Shown here one piece after another: positions 56,005-64,000 of a DNA stretch of 64,000 bases. The position numbers and the translations under genes were made by a program. Source of the DNA: Thalassospira profundimaris (GTDB lineage: Bacteria > Pseudomonadota > Alphaproteobacteria > Rhodospirillales > Thalassospiraceae); NCBI RefSeq assembly GCF_003326675.1, contig NZ_JPWF01000001.1:310001-374000 (forward strand). The letters run 5' to 3'. The number at the start of each line of letters is the position of its first letter. Positions within the stretch are counted from its first letter, which is position 1. Under the pieces are notes generated by a model. It ran no database searches. It saw only the letters and a program-made list of their open reading frames with translations, and was not told the DNA's origin.

Positions 56005-57300
56005 ATGTTGATAGGTCTTTTCATTGCCCTTCTCGTGATGATCTTCATGGGAATTCCGGTCATCCTGTCGCTGGGCCTTGTTGGTCTGGCGGGGATTCTG
56101 ATCGTGCCGGAACTTGCCTTGCCGCTATATCCGCAAAAGATGTTTTCAAGCCTCGACAGCTTCAGCTTGCTGGCCATGCCCTATTTCATTCTGGCGGGCG
56201 AGTTGATGTCGCGTGGTGGCATCAGCCGCAAGCTGGTTGATTTTGCCGAAACCGTGGTCGGTCATATGCGCGGCGGTCTGGCCCAGGCCAATATCGTGTC
56301 CTCGATGATCTTTGCCGGTGTATCGGGCTCCTCGACGGCGGATACTTCTGCGGTTGGTTCGGTCCTGATCCCGGCCATGAAGGAAAAGGGCTACCCGGCC
56401 GGCTATGCCGCCGCCATCACCGCCACCAGCAGCACCATCGGCGCCATCATCCCGCCCAGTATGACCATGATTGTCTATGGCGCACTTGCCAGTGTGTCGG
56501 TCGGCGGTCTGTTTTTGGCCGGGATTATTCCGGGCATTCTGATCGGGCTTGCCCTGATGACGGTTGTCTATCTGCATTCGCTTTCTCCCTCGCGTCACCC
56601 TGAATTGCAGAAATCCGGTCAGAAATTCTCGATCAAGCGTTGCCTGCGCTCGCTTGTCGATGTCTGGGCCGCCCTTGTTGCCCCGCTGATCATCATCACC
56701 GGCATTCTGGGCGGGGTCTTTACCGCGACGGAATCCGGTGTTGTTGCCTGTATCTTTGCCTTTTTGGTCAGTTTCTTCATCTATCGCACGATCAAGTTGC
56801 GTGACCTGCCGCAAATCTTTGTCCAAGCCGCGGTTACCACATCGATGGTTCTGGGCATCATCGGCATCGCCAGCGGTTTTGGCTGGTTGCTGTCCTATCT
56901 GAATTTCAATCAGTTGATCCTGTCTGCGATCATGTCGACAACACAGGACCCGACGGCGGTCTTCCTGTTGCTGGTATCGGTGATGCTGGTTCTGACGATG
57001 TTTGTCGACAGCATGGCGGTCCTGATCATCACCGTGCCAATTGCCGTGCATATCGGTCACGCGGTCGGGATCAATGATCTGCAACTTGGTCTGGCCCTGG
57101 TGATGGCGACCCAGATCGGGTCGACGACGCCCCCGGTTGCGGTTTTGTTGTTTGTCGCATCCAGTATTGCGAAATGCCCCTATGGCGAGACCATGCGCTA
57201 TTCCTGGAGCTTCATCGCAGCCGAAGTCGCCGCCCTGTTGCTGGTCGTGTTCTTTGAACCGCTGACCGTTGCCATCCCGTCTTATGTATTTGGCAGGTAA
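56005..57300 (+). CDS. TRAP transporter large permease (DctM family), second system
   Basis: A 431-residue polytopic permease. AMPYFILAGELMSRGGISRKLVDFAETVVGHMRGGLAQ, MIFAGVSGSSTADTSAVGSVLIPAM, GAIIPPSMTMIVYGALASVSVGGLFLAG and ATQIGSTTPPVAVLLFVASSIA match the DctM signatures. It completes the second TRAP system. The dehydrogenase gene follows after 30 bases, so the imported acid is probably handled by the two enzymes encoded next. Confidence 0.94.
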   Translation: MLIGLFIALLVMIFMGIPVILSLGLVGLAGILIVPELALPLYPQKMFSSLDSFSLLAMPYFILAGELMSRGGISRKLVDFAETVVGHMRGGLAQANIVSSMIFAGVSGSSTADTSAVGSVLIPAMKEKGYPAGYAAAITATSSTIGAIIPPSMTMIVYGALASVSVGGLFLAGIIPGILIGLALMTVVYLHSLSPSRHPELQKSGQKFSIKRCLRSLVDVWAALVAPLIIITGILGGVFTATESGVVACIFAFLVSFFIYRTIKLRDLPQIFVQAAVTTSMVLGIIGIASGFGWLLSYLNFNQLILSAIMSTTQDPTAVFLLLVSVMLVLTMFVDSMAVLIITVPIAVHIGHAVGINDLQLGLALVMATQIGSTTPPVAVLLFVASSIAKCPYGETMRYSWSFIAAEVAALLLVVFFEPLTVAIPSYVFGR

Positions 57301-57330
57301 TCAGGCTGCCGCCCTTTTCGAAAGATAAAG

Positions 57331-58353
57331 ATGTTACGTATTTTTCTGACGCATACCCCTGATAGTTTGCCGTTGCTGTTTCCGCCAAACGCACGCGCCA
57401 AGCTGCAAGAACAGTGCGAACTGGTGATCAATCCGACCGGCAAGGTTCTGGCGGGCGCGGAACTCGCCCGGGCTGCTGCGGGCTGTGATCTGGTGATTGC
57501 GGATCGTCAAACCCCGGTTGATCGCGCGTTTTTTGATGCCGCCCCCGATGTTCTTGCCGTGATGCGATGTGCGGTGGATATCAGCACGATTGATGTGGAT
57601 GCCGCCACGGCCAATGGTGTTCTGGTCACCCGGTCCATCCCGACCTTTGCCACCTCGGTGTCGGAACTGGCCCTTGGTTTCATGATTGATGGCGCGCGCG
57701 GCATCAGTCATTCGGTCGCGGCCTATCGATCGGGCAAACTGCCCGCCCTTGGCATGGGACAACAACTTGCGGGTAAAACGCTTGGCATCTGCGGGTTTGG
57801 TGTGATCGGCCGTCAACTCGCAACTTTGGGTCAGGCCCTTGGTATGACGGTTGTAATCACCGATCCGGCCCCGGGCTCCTTGCCTGATGGTATCGGCAAT
57901 GTGGCATTCGATGTTTTGCTTGGCATGGCCGATTTTGTCGTCTGTCTGGCCCCGTCCATTCCGGAAACGGCGGGCATGTTTAATGCCCGTGCTTTTGCTG
58001 CGATGAAGTCCGATGCGATGTTTATCAATCTGGCGCGGGGCGAGCTGGTGGACGAAGACGCCTTGATACAGGCCCTTGATGCCGGGCAGATCGCCTGTGC
58101 GGCAATGGATGTCGGCAGTGCCCATGACCAGCGCCCGCCATCGCGTCTGGCAACCCGAAATGATGTGATCGCCACCCCGCATATTGGTGGTCAAACCCCG
58201 CAGGCCAGCGAAGGACAGGCAATGCATGTCGCCTCGCAGGTCCTCAAGATCGCAAAGAATGAAATTCCCGACAATGCCGTGAATGCCGATGCAGCAACCC
58301 GTCTGCATGCCCGCATTTCATCGTCAAACCCAAACAGCAGGAGCACAACATGA
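57331..58353 (+). CDS. D-isomer-specific 2-hydroxyacid dehydrogenase family protein
   Basis: A 340-residue NAD(P)-dependent oxidoreductase. The dinucleotide motif GFGVIG is at 155-160. The catalytic Arg236 (NLARGELVDED) and His284 (ATPHIGG) are present. The third catalytic residue, usually a Glu in a DVFExEP segment, falls in DVGSAHDQRPP (260-270) where His265 or Asp266 stands instead. The enzyme may therefore have altered rate or specificity. It is encoded between the TRAP permease and the amidohydrolase, overlapping the latter by ATGA, and may oxidise a hydroxy- or sugar-acid. Confidence 0.87.
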   Translation: MLRIFLTHTPDSLPLLFPPNARAKLQEQCELVINPTGKVLAGAELARAAAGCDLVIADRQTPVDRAFFDAAPDVLAVMRCAVDISTIDVDAATANGVLVTRSIPTFATSVSELALGFMIDGARGISHSVAAYRSGKLPALGMGQQLAGKTLGICGFGVIGRQLATLGQALGMTVVITDPAPGSLPDGIGNVAFDVLLGMADFVVCLAPSIPETAGMFNARAFAAMKSDAMFINLARGELVDEDALIQALDAGQIACAAMDVGSAHDQRPPSRLATRNDVIATPHIGGQTPQASEGQAMHVASQVLKIAKNEIPDNAVNADAATRLHARISSSNPNSRSTT

Positions 58354-59201
58354 CCCGCACCATCGTTGTACCCCGCGGGGCCTGTGATACGCATATTCAT
58401 GTCTATCGTAAGGGCGCGCAAACCGTACCCGATGCCATTGCCGCACCCGAAGAAGATGACGTCGAAAGCTATCGCGCCGTGCGGGATGCACTTGGTCTGA
58501 CCCGTGCGGTGATCGTACAGCCAACCGCCTATGGCACCGATAACTCGGTAACGGCCGACGGGATTGTCGCACTGGGCCGTCGCGATACCCGCGGGGTTGC
58601 GGTTGTCGATGATAGTGTGTCGGAAAAGACCCTGCGTGATCTGACCGATTCCGGTTTCTGTGGCGCGCGTTTTCAAATGCTTGCAGGCGGTGTAATCCCT
58701 TGGGACCAGCTTGATACAATTGCCAATCGGGTTCATGACTTCGACTGGCATGTTCAGTTGCAGATGGATGGTCATAACCTGCCTGATCGCGAAGCACAGA
58801 TCTTGTCCTGGCCCGGTCGCATCGTCATTGATCATATCGGCAAGTTTCTTGAACCTGTCGAACCCGATCATCATGCCTTTCAATGTTTGCTGCGCCTGAT
58901 TGATACCGGGCGTGTCTGGGTCAAACTTTCCGCGCCATACGAAGTTTCACGTATCGGTGAACCACGATACAATGATGTATCGGCCCTTGCGAAGGCACTT
59001 GTGGCCCATGCACCGGAACGCATGATGTGGGCATCGAACTGGCCCCATATCATGACCACGCCCCGCCCGGATGATGGCAAGATGCTGGAACTGCTCCAGG
59101 ATTGGGCACCCGATGCGTCCCTGCAACGGCGTATCCTTTGCGAAAACCCGCAAAAGGTTTATGGGTTTGAACCCGTCCTGGCGGATGCCACGCCGGCATG
59201 A
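58350..59201 (+). CDS. Amidohydrolase family protein (2-pyrone-4,6-dicarboxylate lactonase / galactarolactone isomerase-like)
   Basis: A 283-residue COG3618-type barrel enzyme. The metal-binding His15-x-His17 is in CDTHIHVYR. FQMLAGGVIPWDQL, IDHIGKFLEP and MMWASNWPHIMTTPRPDD carry later active-site residues. Close relatives include LigI (pyrone dicarboxylate lactonase) and D-galactarolactone isomerase of Agrobacterium. Given the TRAP importer and dehydrogenase in the same operon, a lactone of an aldarate is the more likely substrate. The start overlaps the preceding stop. Confidence 0.85.
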   Translation: MTRTIVVPRGACDTHIHVYRKGAQTVPDAIAAPEEDDVESYRAVRDALGLTRAVIVQPTAYGTDNSVTADGIVALGRRDTRGVAVVDDSVSEKTLRDLTDSGFCGARFQMLAGGVIPWDQLDTIANRVHDFDWHVQLQMDGHNLPDREAQILSWPGRIVIDHIGKFLEPVEPDHHAFQCLLRLIDTGRVWVKLSAPYEVSRIGEPRYNDVSALAKALVAHAPERMMWASNWPHIMTTPRPDDGKMLELLQDWAPDASLQRRILCENPQKVYGFEPVLADATPA

Positions 59202-59239
59202 TGGCAAAAAGCAAAACCGACAGAAAAAGAAGTATCTGA

Positions 59240-59965
59240 ATGCACGAAACAGATCAGCAAATCAGACCATTGCGGTCCCTTCATTCCGAGGCGGTCGAAG
59301 CCATTGCAAAATGGTTGATGAGCGGACGTTACAATGTTGATGCCGTCCTGCCCAACGAAGCAGAAATTGGCGACGAACTGGGTATTTCGCGAACCGTTGT
59401 GCGCGAAGCCATTCGAACCCTTGTCGCCAAGGGTATGCTTCAGGTCCGTCGCAAGACCGGGACAATTGTCCGGCCACTTTCGGATTGGAGCCTGTTTGAC
59501 CCAGAAGTTCTGGCCTGGCGGTTCCGCTATAACCGGGACACGGTTTTTGTGGATGACATGACGCAGTTTCGTGCGGCCATTGAAACGATTGCTGTCGAAA
59601 TTTGTGCATCCAATCCGAACTTTGACTGCTCCGATCTTTATGATGCCTGCGACGGTATGGAAGCGGCCCTGAACGGGGACGGGGACTGGTTTACTGCCGA
59701 CCTTGCATTCCACCGGCATTTGCTCAAGGGGACCGGTAACCAGTTCATCCTGCATATGCAGCCGATGCTCGATAACTTCTTTGATGCCATGCTGTCACCC
59801 GAAGTTCTCCTGCCTGAAAACATGCGGATTACCTTGCCCTATCACCGCGCCATTGCCGATGCGATTGCTGCCGGTGATCCGGTACGTGCACGTCAGGCAA
59901 TGCTGCAACTTGTTCAGAAGGGCCGCGAAGACATCCTTAATCGAATTGAGTCGATTGGTAAGTAA
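59240..59965 (+). CDS. FadR-type GntR (FCD domain) transcriptional regulator
   Basis: A 241-residue regulator. The helix-turn-helix is about 35-85 (VLPNEAEIGDELGISRTVVREAIRTLVAKGMLQVRRKTGTIV). The WSLFDPEVLAWR linker typical of the FadR/DgoR-like subgroup follows, then the FCD domain with FHRHLLKGTGN and YHRAIADAI. Regulators with this linker often control sugar-acid operons. It is the last gene of the second TRAP operon, so it is probably auto-regulated and may bind the palindrome at 54268-54282. Confidence 0.9.
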   Translation: MHETDQQIRPLRSLHSEAVEAIAKWLMSGRYNVDAVLPNEAEIGDELGISRTVVREAIRTLVAKGMLQVRRKTGTIVRPLSDWSLFDPEVLAWRFRYNRDTVFVDDMTQFRAAIETIAVEICASNPNFDCSDLYDACDGMEAALNGDGDWFTADLAFHRHLLKGTGNQFILHMQPMLDNFFDAMLSPEVLLPENMRITLPYHRAIADAIAAGDPVRARQAMLQLVQKGREDILNRIESIGK

Positions 59966-60472
59966 AACGCCGAATTTTGTTTGCGGACTTCTTGCGGTCC
60001 TGCCGATCAAATTTGCTTTCAACAACGTCGGAGGTGCCTGCCGCAAACAGTATTTGCACCGGTAATGAGTGGAAATTCAAAACCTTCGGACACAATCAGC
60101 GCAGAGGAAGTGCGTTTGGTTCTTTGCTGTCCGGATGTGTTGTGGATGCATTGCCCGATGCAATTTTTGACTATTCCTGAATACTCAAATCCCCGTTTTT
60201 ACGGGGATTTTTTTATTGCCGCATCCCCACGGTGGGCAAACGGGCATTCGGGTAAATCTTATTGAATAAGGTAAGTTTAATATTCCTACCCTTATGGGAA
60301 GTTAAATCGCAAGTTATCTATCTTTTAGTATATTTTATTATGATTATTTGAAGTATTTCGGAAAAATATGTTAGTTTCCCAATGCTTTACCAACTGTGAT
60401 ATATGGACTTAAAGTTTTTTAAACTTGCAAAACTTATGAACAAGCACATGAATTACAGATTGAATATTTGAA
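59966..60472. other. AT-rich intergenic region upstream of the olsB-like gene
   Basis: A 507-base gap. The first half has a terminator for the second TRAP operon. The second half, from about 60220, is markedly richer in A and T than the rest of the window, with several TATA-like words. No coding frame or structured RNA is evident. It probably contains the promoter of the acyltransferase gene and may bind nucleoid proteins. Confidence 0.5.
60187..60214 (+). terminator. Intrinsic terminator after the second TRAP operon
   Basis: AAATCCCCGT, a short T-rich loop, then ACGGGGATTT form a stem ending in a run of T residues. It is about 220 bases after the regulator stop, so it may end a long 3' untranslated region. 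Confidence 0.8.
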
Positions 60473-61243
60473 ATGTCTAATAATAGATTATCAGTGAAAA
60501 TTGCTCAATCTCAGGATGACATCGAAGCCGTCCAGCGATTGCGCTTTGATGTGTTCTTTAATGAATATCAGGCACAGGCATACACGGACTCCCACGCAGA
60601 CGGGCTGGACCGTGACATGTTTGATGAACATTGCGCCCATCTGATGGTTGTCGATAACAGCCAGGATGGCCGCGTTGTTGCCACCACCCGTTTGTTGCTG
60701 TCGGCCCGCAAGCCTGCCGATGTTCCCTATATCGCGGCATCGGAATTTTCCATTCCTCTGCTCGGGGAAAAGACCGGTAACTATATGGAAGTCGGTCGTT
60801 CCTGCGTGCACAAGGATTACCGCGACGGCAACGCGATCCAGCTTCTGTGGCGTGGCATTACCAAATTCGTCTTTGCCTATGACATCGATTTTCTGTTCGG
60901 CTGCGCCAGTTTCCATGAAACCGACGCCGACAAGATCGCGACCGAGCTTTCCTATCTGTATCACCGCCATCTGGGCGAGGGCAAAACACTGGCCCGTGCG
61001 CTTGAACATATGCCGATGGATCGCGTGCCTGCCGATCAGATCGATGACAAGTCCGCAATGGCAAGCCTGCCGCCGCTGATCAAGGCCTACTTGCAGCTTG
61101 GCGGTGTTGTCGGTGATGGCGTGGCGCTCGATGATCAGTTCAACACCCTCGATATCATGATGACGGTCGAAATCGCCAAGGTCCCGCAGACCTACGTTAA
61201 GTTCTTCAAAAAGCAGGCAGACCGCCTCGAAATGACCCCCTGA
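60473..61243 (+). CDS. olsB: GNAT-fold N-acyltransferase, OlsB-like (L-ornithine N-alpha-acyltransferase)
   Basis: A 256-residue protein of the 'hemolysin'/Acetyltransf_5 acyltransferase family. VQRLRFDVFFNEYQA, the DEHCAHLMVVD segment, YMEVGRSCVHKDYRDGNAIQLLWRGI and FLFGCASFHETDADKIATELSYLYH closely follow the OlsB pattern. OlsB uses 3-hydroxyacyl-ACP to make lyso-ornithine lipid, a phosphorus-free membrane lipid precursor. The second enzyme, OlsA, is not adjacent. A related acyl-amino-acid synthase role cannot be excluded. The start at 60473 has only a weak ribosome site (TTTGAA). Confidence 0.8.
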   Translation: MSNNRLSVKIAQSQDDIEAVQRLRFDVFFNEYQAQAYTDSHADGLDRDMFDEHCAHLMVVDNSQDGRVVATTRLLLSARKPADVPYIAASEFSIPLLGEKTGNYMEVGRSCVHKDYRDGNAIQLLWRGITKFVFAYDIDFLFGCASFHETDADKIATELSYLYHRHLGEGKTLARALEHMPMDRVPADQIDDKSAMASLPPLIKAYLQLGGVVGDGVALDDQFNTLDIMMTVEIAKVPQTYVKFFKKQADRLEMTP

Positions 61244-61260
61244 AAGTGTGAGCAATTGAA

Positions 61261-62073
61261 ATGTTGAAACAAGCCCTCTTTGGTGCCTTGAGCTTTGTCT
61301 TGCTGGTCTCGTCCAACGGTCTGGTCTCTGCCCAGGAACTTACCGGCCGCCAGATCATGGATGAATCGTCCGACCGTCATGACTTGCCGCGCGAATATGA
61401 AGAACTGGACATGAAACTTTCCGAAGACGGCAAGGTCTTCGAGGAACGTGAATTGCGCCGCTATTCGCTTGAAGGTGATGATGGCTTGTTCAAATATCTG
61501 ACGGTTTTTGACGGGCCTGCCGGGGTTGAAGGTGTGGCATTGCTCAGCTGGCAGAACAAGGGTCGTTCAGACGATCAGTGGACCTATCTGCCCGCAGTCA
61601 GCAAAAAGCTCAAACGCACCGCCGGGTCATCCAAGCGTAAACCGTTCCTTGGTACGGACTTCACCTATGAAGACATGACATCTGATGATCGTGATGACTT
61701 CACCTATGAACGTCTTGAAGATTCAAACATCGACGGCGAAGAAACCTTTGTCGTCAAAGCCACACCCGCGAACGACGAAGTCTCGCGCGAGACCGGCTAT
61801 GCATGGCGGATTTTCAATCTGTCCAAGGAAACCTATTTCGTCATTCAGGTCGATTTCTATGATCGTCGCGAAAACCATTCCAAGGTTCAGCGCAACTACG
61901 ACCCCGAAGTCGTGGCCGATCCGGCAATGCGCCCGAAAAGCACCATCATGACGACGCTGGAAACCAAAACCAGCACCGAAATGATCATTAAGTCCAGAAG
62001 TCTTGCCGAAGATGCGGTCGAAGAAGAAATGTTCGAACACCGCTGGATCAAGACCGGCCGATATATGCGTTAA
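61261..62073 (+). CDS. Outer membrane lipoprotein-sorting (LolA-like, COG2834) protein
   Basis: A 270-residue periplasmic protein with signal peptide (about 1-24, GLVSA|QE). The LolA/LppX-like half-barrel is suggested by the repeating strands and by GRQIMDESSDRH, ALLSWQNKGRSDDQWTYLPAVSKKLKRTAGSSKRKPFLGTDFTYEDM, the standard COG2834 pattern. Members of this group are usually paired with an RND/MMPL exporter, as here, and are thought to bind lipid. It starts 17 bases after the olsB-like gene, so it is probably in the same operon. A strong terminator follows. Confidence 0.88.
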   Translation: MLKQALFGALSFVLLVSSNGLVSAQELTGRQIMDESSDRHDLPREYEELDMKLSEDGKVFEERELRRYSLEGDDGLFKYLTVFDGPAGVEGVALLSWQNKGRSDDQWTYLPAVSKKLKRTAGSSKRKPFLGTDFTYEDMTSDDRDDFTYERLEDSNIDGEETFVVKATPANDEVSRETGYAWRIFNLSKETYFVIQVDFYDRRENHSKVQRNYDPEVVADPAMRPKSTIMTTLETKTSTEMIIKSRSLAEDAVEEEMFEHRWIKTGRYMR

Positions 62074-62085
62074 TTTTGTCCTGTC

Positions 62086-62118
62086 ATCGCTCCCGCTTCC
62101 GGGAGCGATTTCTTTTTT
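62086..62118 (+). terminator. Intrinsic terminator/attenuator between the LolA-like and RND genes
   Basis: ATCGCTCCCG at 62086-62095 pairs perfectly with CGGGAGCGAT at 62100-62109 around CTTC, followed by TTCTTTTTT. The next gene starts at 62131, so it must act as a partial terminator or the RND gene must have its own promoter upstream. Confidence 0.82.
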
Positions 62119-62130
62119 CAGGTAGTCCCG

Positions 62131-64000
62131 ATGACTGTTACCCGCCTCTTCGCACCGGTTTTGCGTCACCCGCTGCTTTGCATACTGACCCTGGTTGTTC
62201 TGACTGCCGGTTTTGCGGCCGGCTTGCCACGGATGACAATCGATACCAGCATCCAAAGCCTGATCAGTGATGATGATGTCCATCGGGACAAATATATCGA
62301 CTTCATCAATCTGTTCGGTTCGGACCGCACGACAATTCTGCTGGTCGAAGACAAGGACATGTGGACGGTCGACAAACTCCAGGAGTTTGAAAACCTCCAT
62401 TACGATCTTGGCGACATGAAAGACGCCGAAAAGGTCGAAAGTCTGATCAATGTCAGTGATGTCCACGACGAAGACGGGGATGTCGCATCGGGCGCCTTGC
62501 TTGATCCGCTGCCCTATGACGCCGAAGAAGCCGCAACCGCGCGTAAATACGCCCTGCAAAACCCGCTTTTCAAAGGCCAGTACATTTCCGAAGACGGCAA
62601 GGGGCTGGTCATTATTGTTACCACCCCGTCCTATATTCTCGGCACGGTCAATGATGTCGCCATTGACGAGGAAATGGACAGCATCATTGCGGATTATCGC
62701 GATAAATTTGAACGGATCACGATCATTGGCGGTACGCGCCTGAATGCGGAAACCACCGATGTGCTGGTCGGCGAAATGCCGCCGATGTTCCTGTTCCTTG
62801 TCGTGATGCTGATTGGCGGCATGTGGGTATCCTCCAAACGTCCGCAGGCCTTTATTCTGCCGCTGATTACCGCAACCCTTTCAACGGTGATCACGTTTGG
62901 TTTCCTTGGCTGGACGGGCATTCCGCTTAATATGCTGGGCAGTTTGGCCCCGGTGATCCTGCTTGCACTCGGCTCGACCGAAGACATGCATTTCTTTGCC
63001 TCCTATATGGAAGGCCTTAAGAAAGTAAATGGCGAGAAATCTGATCTCAGCCGCCCGGAACTGGTTCTTGCCGCGCGCAAATACATGATCAAGCATGTCG
63101 GGTTGCCGACGATCTTGACCGCCGGGACATCGACCCTTGGCTTTGCGGTCAGTGCGATCAGTGACGTTCCTGCGATCCGTGATTTCGGGATCATGGCGGC
63201 CTTTGCGATCTTTGCCAATGGCGTGATCACCATCTTGCTGGCACCGTCATTCTTCCATTTCTTTGGGGACAGCAAATACACCAAAAACCGTCTCCCGAAC
63301 CGCTATCTGCGCCTGGTATCCTATTTCATCGCGCGCAGCTTTGACCGTATCTACAAAAAGCCGGCGCTGTTTATTGCGCCATTTGGCGCGGTATGTGTGC
63401 TTGGTGCGGTTGCCGCCACCCAGGTCGAGGTTTCCAACAATCCGCTTGATGCGCTGACACCCGGCCATCCGTTCATGCAGGACTACCGGTTCTCCGAAGA
63501 ACGACTGGGCGGTCTCGAGGGTCTGACCATCCTGATTGATGGTCAACGCGATCACCAGATCGAAGACCCCGAAGCTCTTGGCATCATCTTCAAGATTGGC
63601 AGTGAAATTGAAAAACTGCCGGGCGTGACCATGGCGACCTCGCTGTCTGAACAGCTGGCCCATATCAACCATGTCTGGGGCAATCCGGAAGTCACCCCGC
63701 CCGAAACCGCCGATCAGGTTTCGCAATTCCTGATGTTGCTCGAACGCTCTGACATCGAAAGCTACGTCACCCGTGATTTCCGTTATGCGACCATCAAGGT
63801 CAAACACACAATCAGCGAAACCAAGGAACTGTTGGCGCTGATTGATGAAATCAACGCCATTCTTGAAACCGATCTGCCGCCCTGGATGAAATACAACATC
63901 ACCGGCGAAGCACCGCTTGCCGCCTATACGGCAACCAATCTGATCTCGTCGCAGATGCAAAGTTTGCTGTTCCTGGTCGGTGCGATCTATGTGGTGATGT
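62131..64000 (+). CDS. RND/MMPL family exporter (partial, cut by right edge)
   Basis: At least 623 residues are visible from the ATG at 62131. A first membrane helix (about 12-33) is followed by a periplasmic domain (about 35-205). Helices follow from about 210, with the sterol-sensing-like block APVILLALGSTEDMHFFASYMEGL. A second periplasmic domain starts near 440 (FIAPFGAVCVLGAVAATQVEVSNNPLDAL…). This is the MMPL/COG1033 layout of lipid or hopanoid exporters rather than the AcrB drug-pump layout. With the LolA-like and OlsB-like genes upstream, a lipid-trafficking role is likely. The C-terminal half is outside the window. Confidence 0.85.
   Translation, partial: MTVTRLFAPVLRHPLLCILTLVVLTAGFAAGLPRMTIDTSIQSLISDDDVHRDKYIDFINLFGSDRTTILLVEDKDMWTVDKLQEFENLHYDLGDMKDAEKVESLINVSDVHDEDGDVASGALLDPLPYDAEEAATARKYALQNPLFKGQYISEDGKGLVIIVTTPSYILGTVNDVAIDEEMDSIIADYRDKFERITIIGGTRLNAETTDVLVGEMPPMFLFLVVMLIGGMWVSSKRPQAFILPLITATLSTVITFGFLGWTGIPLNMLGSLAPVILLALGSTEDMHFFASYMEGLKKVNGEKSDLSRPELVLAARKYMIKHVGLPTILTAGTSTLGFAVSAISDVPAIRDFGIMAAFAIFANGVITILLAPSFFHFFGDSKYTKNRLPNRYLRLVSYFIARSFDRIYKKPALFIAPFGAVCVLGAVAATQVEVSNNPLDALTPGHPFMQDYRFSEERLGGLEGLTILIDGQRDHQIEDPEALGIIFKIGSEIEKLPGVTMATSLSEQLAHINHVWGNPEVTPPETADQVSQFLMLLERSDIESYVTRDFRYATIKVKHTISETKELLALIDEINAILETDLPPWMKYNITGEAPLAAYTATNLISSQMQSLLFLVGAIYVVM

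Overview
The window looks like a chromosomal segment of a marine or soil alphaproteobacterium, most likely Rhodospirillales and resembling Thalassospira. This rests on protein families and gene order, not on a search. Supporting signs are the TIGR02300 'FYDLN' zinc protein, the order aroA-cmk-rpsA-sppA-ihfB-lapA-pyrF, the order mutM-enoyl-CoA hydratase-rpsT-dnaA-dnaN-recF-gyrB, and a rhizobial-type rhamnose locus (rhaDI divergent from rhaRSTPQMK). I see no rRNA, CRISPR array, insertion sequence, integrase or phage gene.

Layout. 1-5.2 kb: the N-terminal membrane part of a probable CyaC-like cyclase cut by the left edge, a nitrilase, a class I glutamine amidotransferase, a split YeeE/YedE sulfur transporter pair, and two tandem paralogous proteins of unknown function. 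5.3-8 kb: a TPR-methyltransferase, a small membrane protein, VanZ and YtoQ. 8.1-13 kb: a TAXI-type TRAP transporter with a fumarylacetoacetate-hydrolase-like enzyme and a divergent GntR regulator, then tRNA-Ala(GGC). 13.3-21.2 kb: core genes from TIGR02300 through aroA, cmk, rpsA, sppA, ihfB and lapA to pyrF. 21.4-25 kb: an MFS exporter, a TauE/SafE permease and a YHYH protein. 25-34.4 kb: mutM, echA-like, rpsT, dnaA, dnaN, recF, gyrB.

34.5-60 kb is a sugar and sugar-acid catabolic region. L-rhamnose is imported by an ABC transporter (RhaSTPQ), epimerised by RhaM, isomerised by RhaI, phosphorylated by RhaK, and split and oxidised by the aldolase-dehydrogenase RhaD, under a DeoR-type RhaR. Next are uxuA-uxuB-kdgK, divergent from a GntR regulator, a TRAP transporter and an L-idonate-dehydrogenase-like enzyme (uronate/aldonate use). 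Last is a second TRAP operon with a 2-hydroxyacid dehydrogenase, a lactonase-like amidohydrolase and its own GntR regulator; its substrate is unknown. 60.4-64 kb: an OlsB-like acyltransferase, a LolA-like periplasmic protein and an RND/MMPL exporter cut by the right edge.

The most notable non-coding signals are two sets of 10-bp-phased ATG-containing half-sites in the rhaD/rhaR promoter region; a hairpin placed directly after the substrate-binding or periplasmic protein gene in five separate transport operons; several candidate GntR operators; and the lack of any visible consensus DnaA-box cluster beside dnaA. No clearly new defence or mobile system was found. The best candidates for undescribed function are the tandem paralogue pair at 3.8-5.2 kb and the second TRAP operon at 54.4-60 kb.
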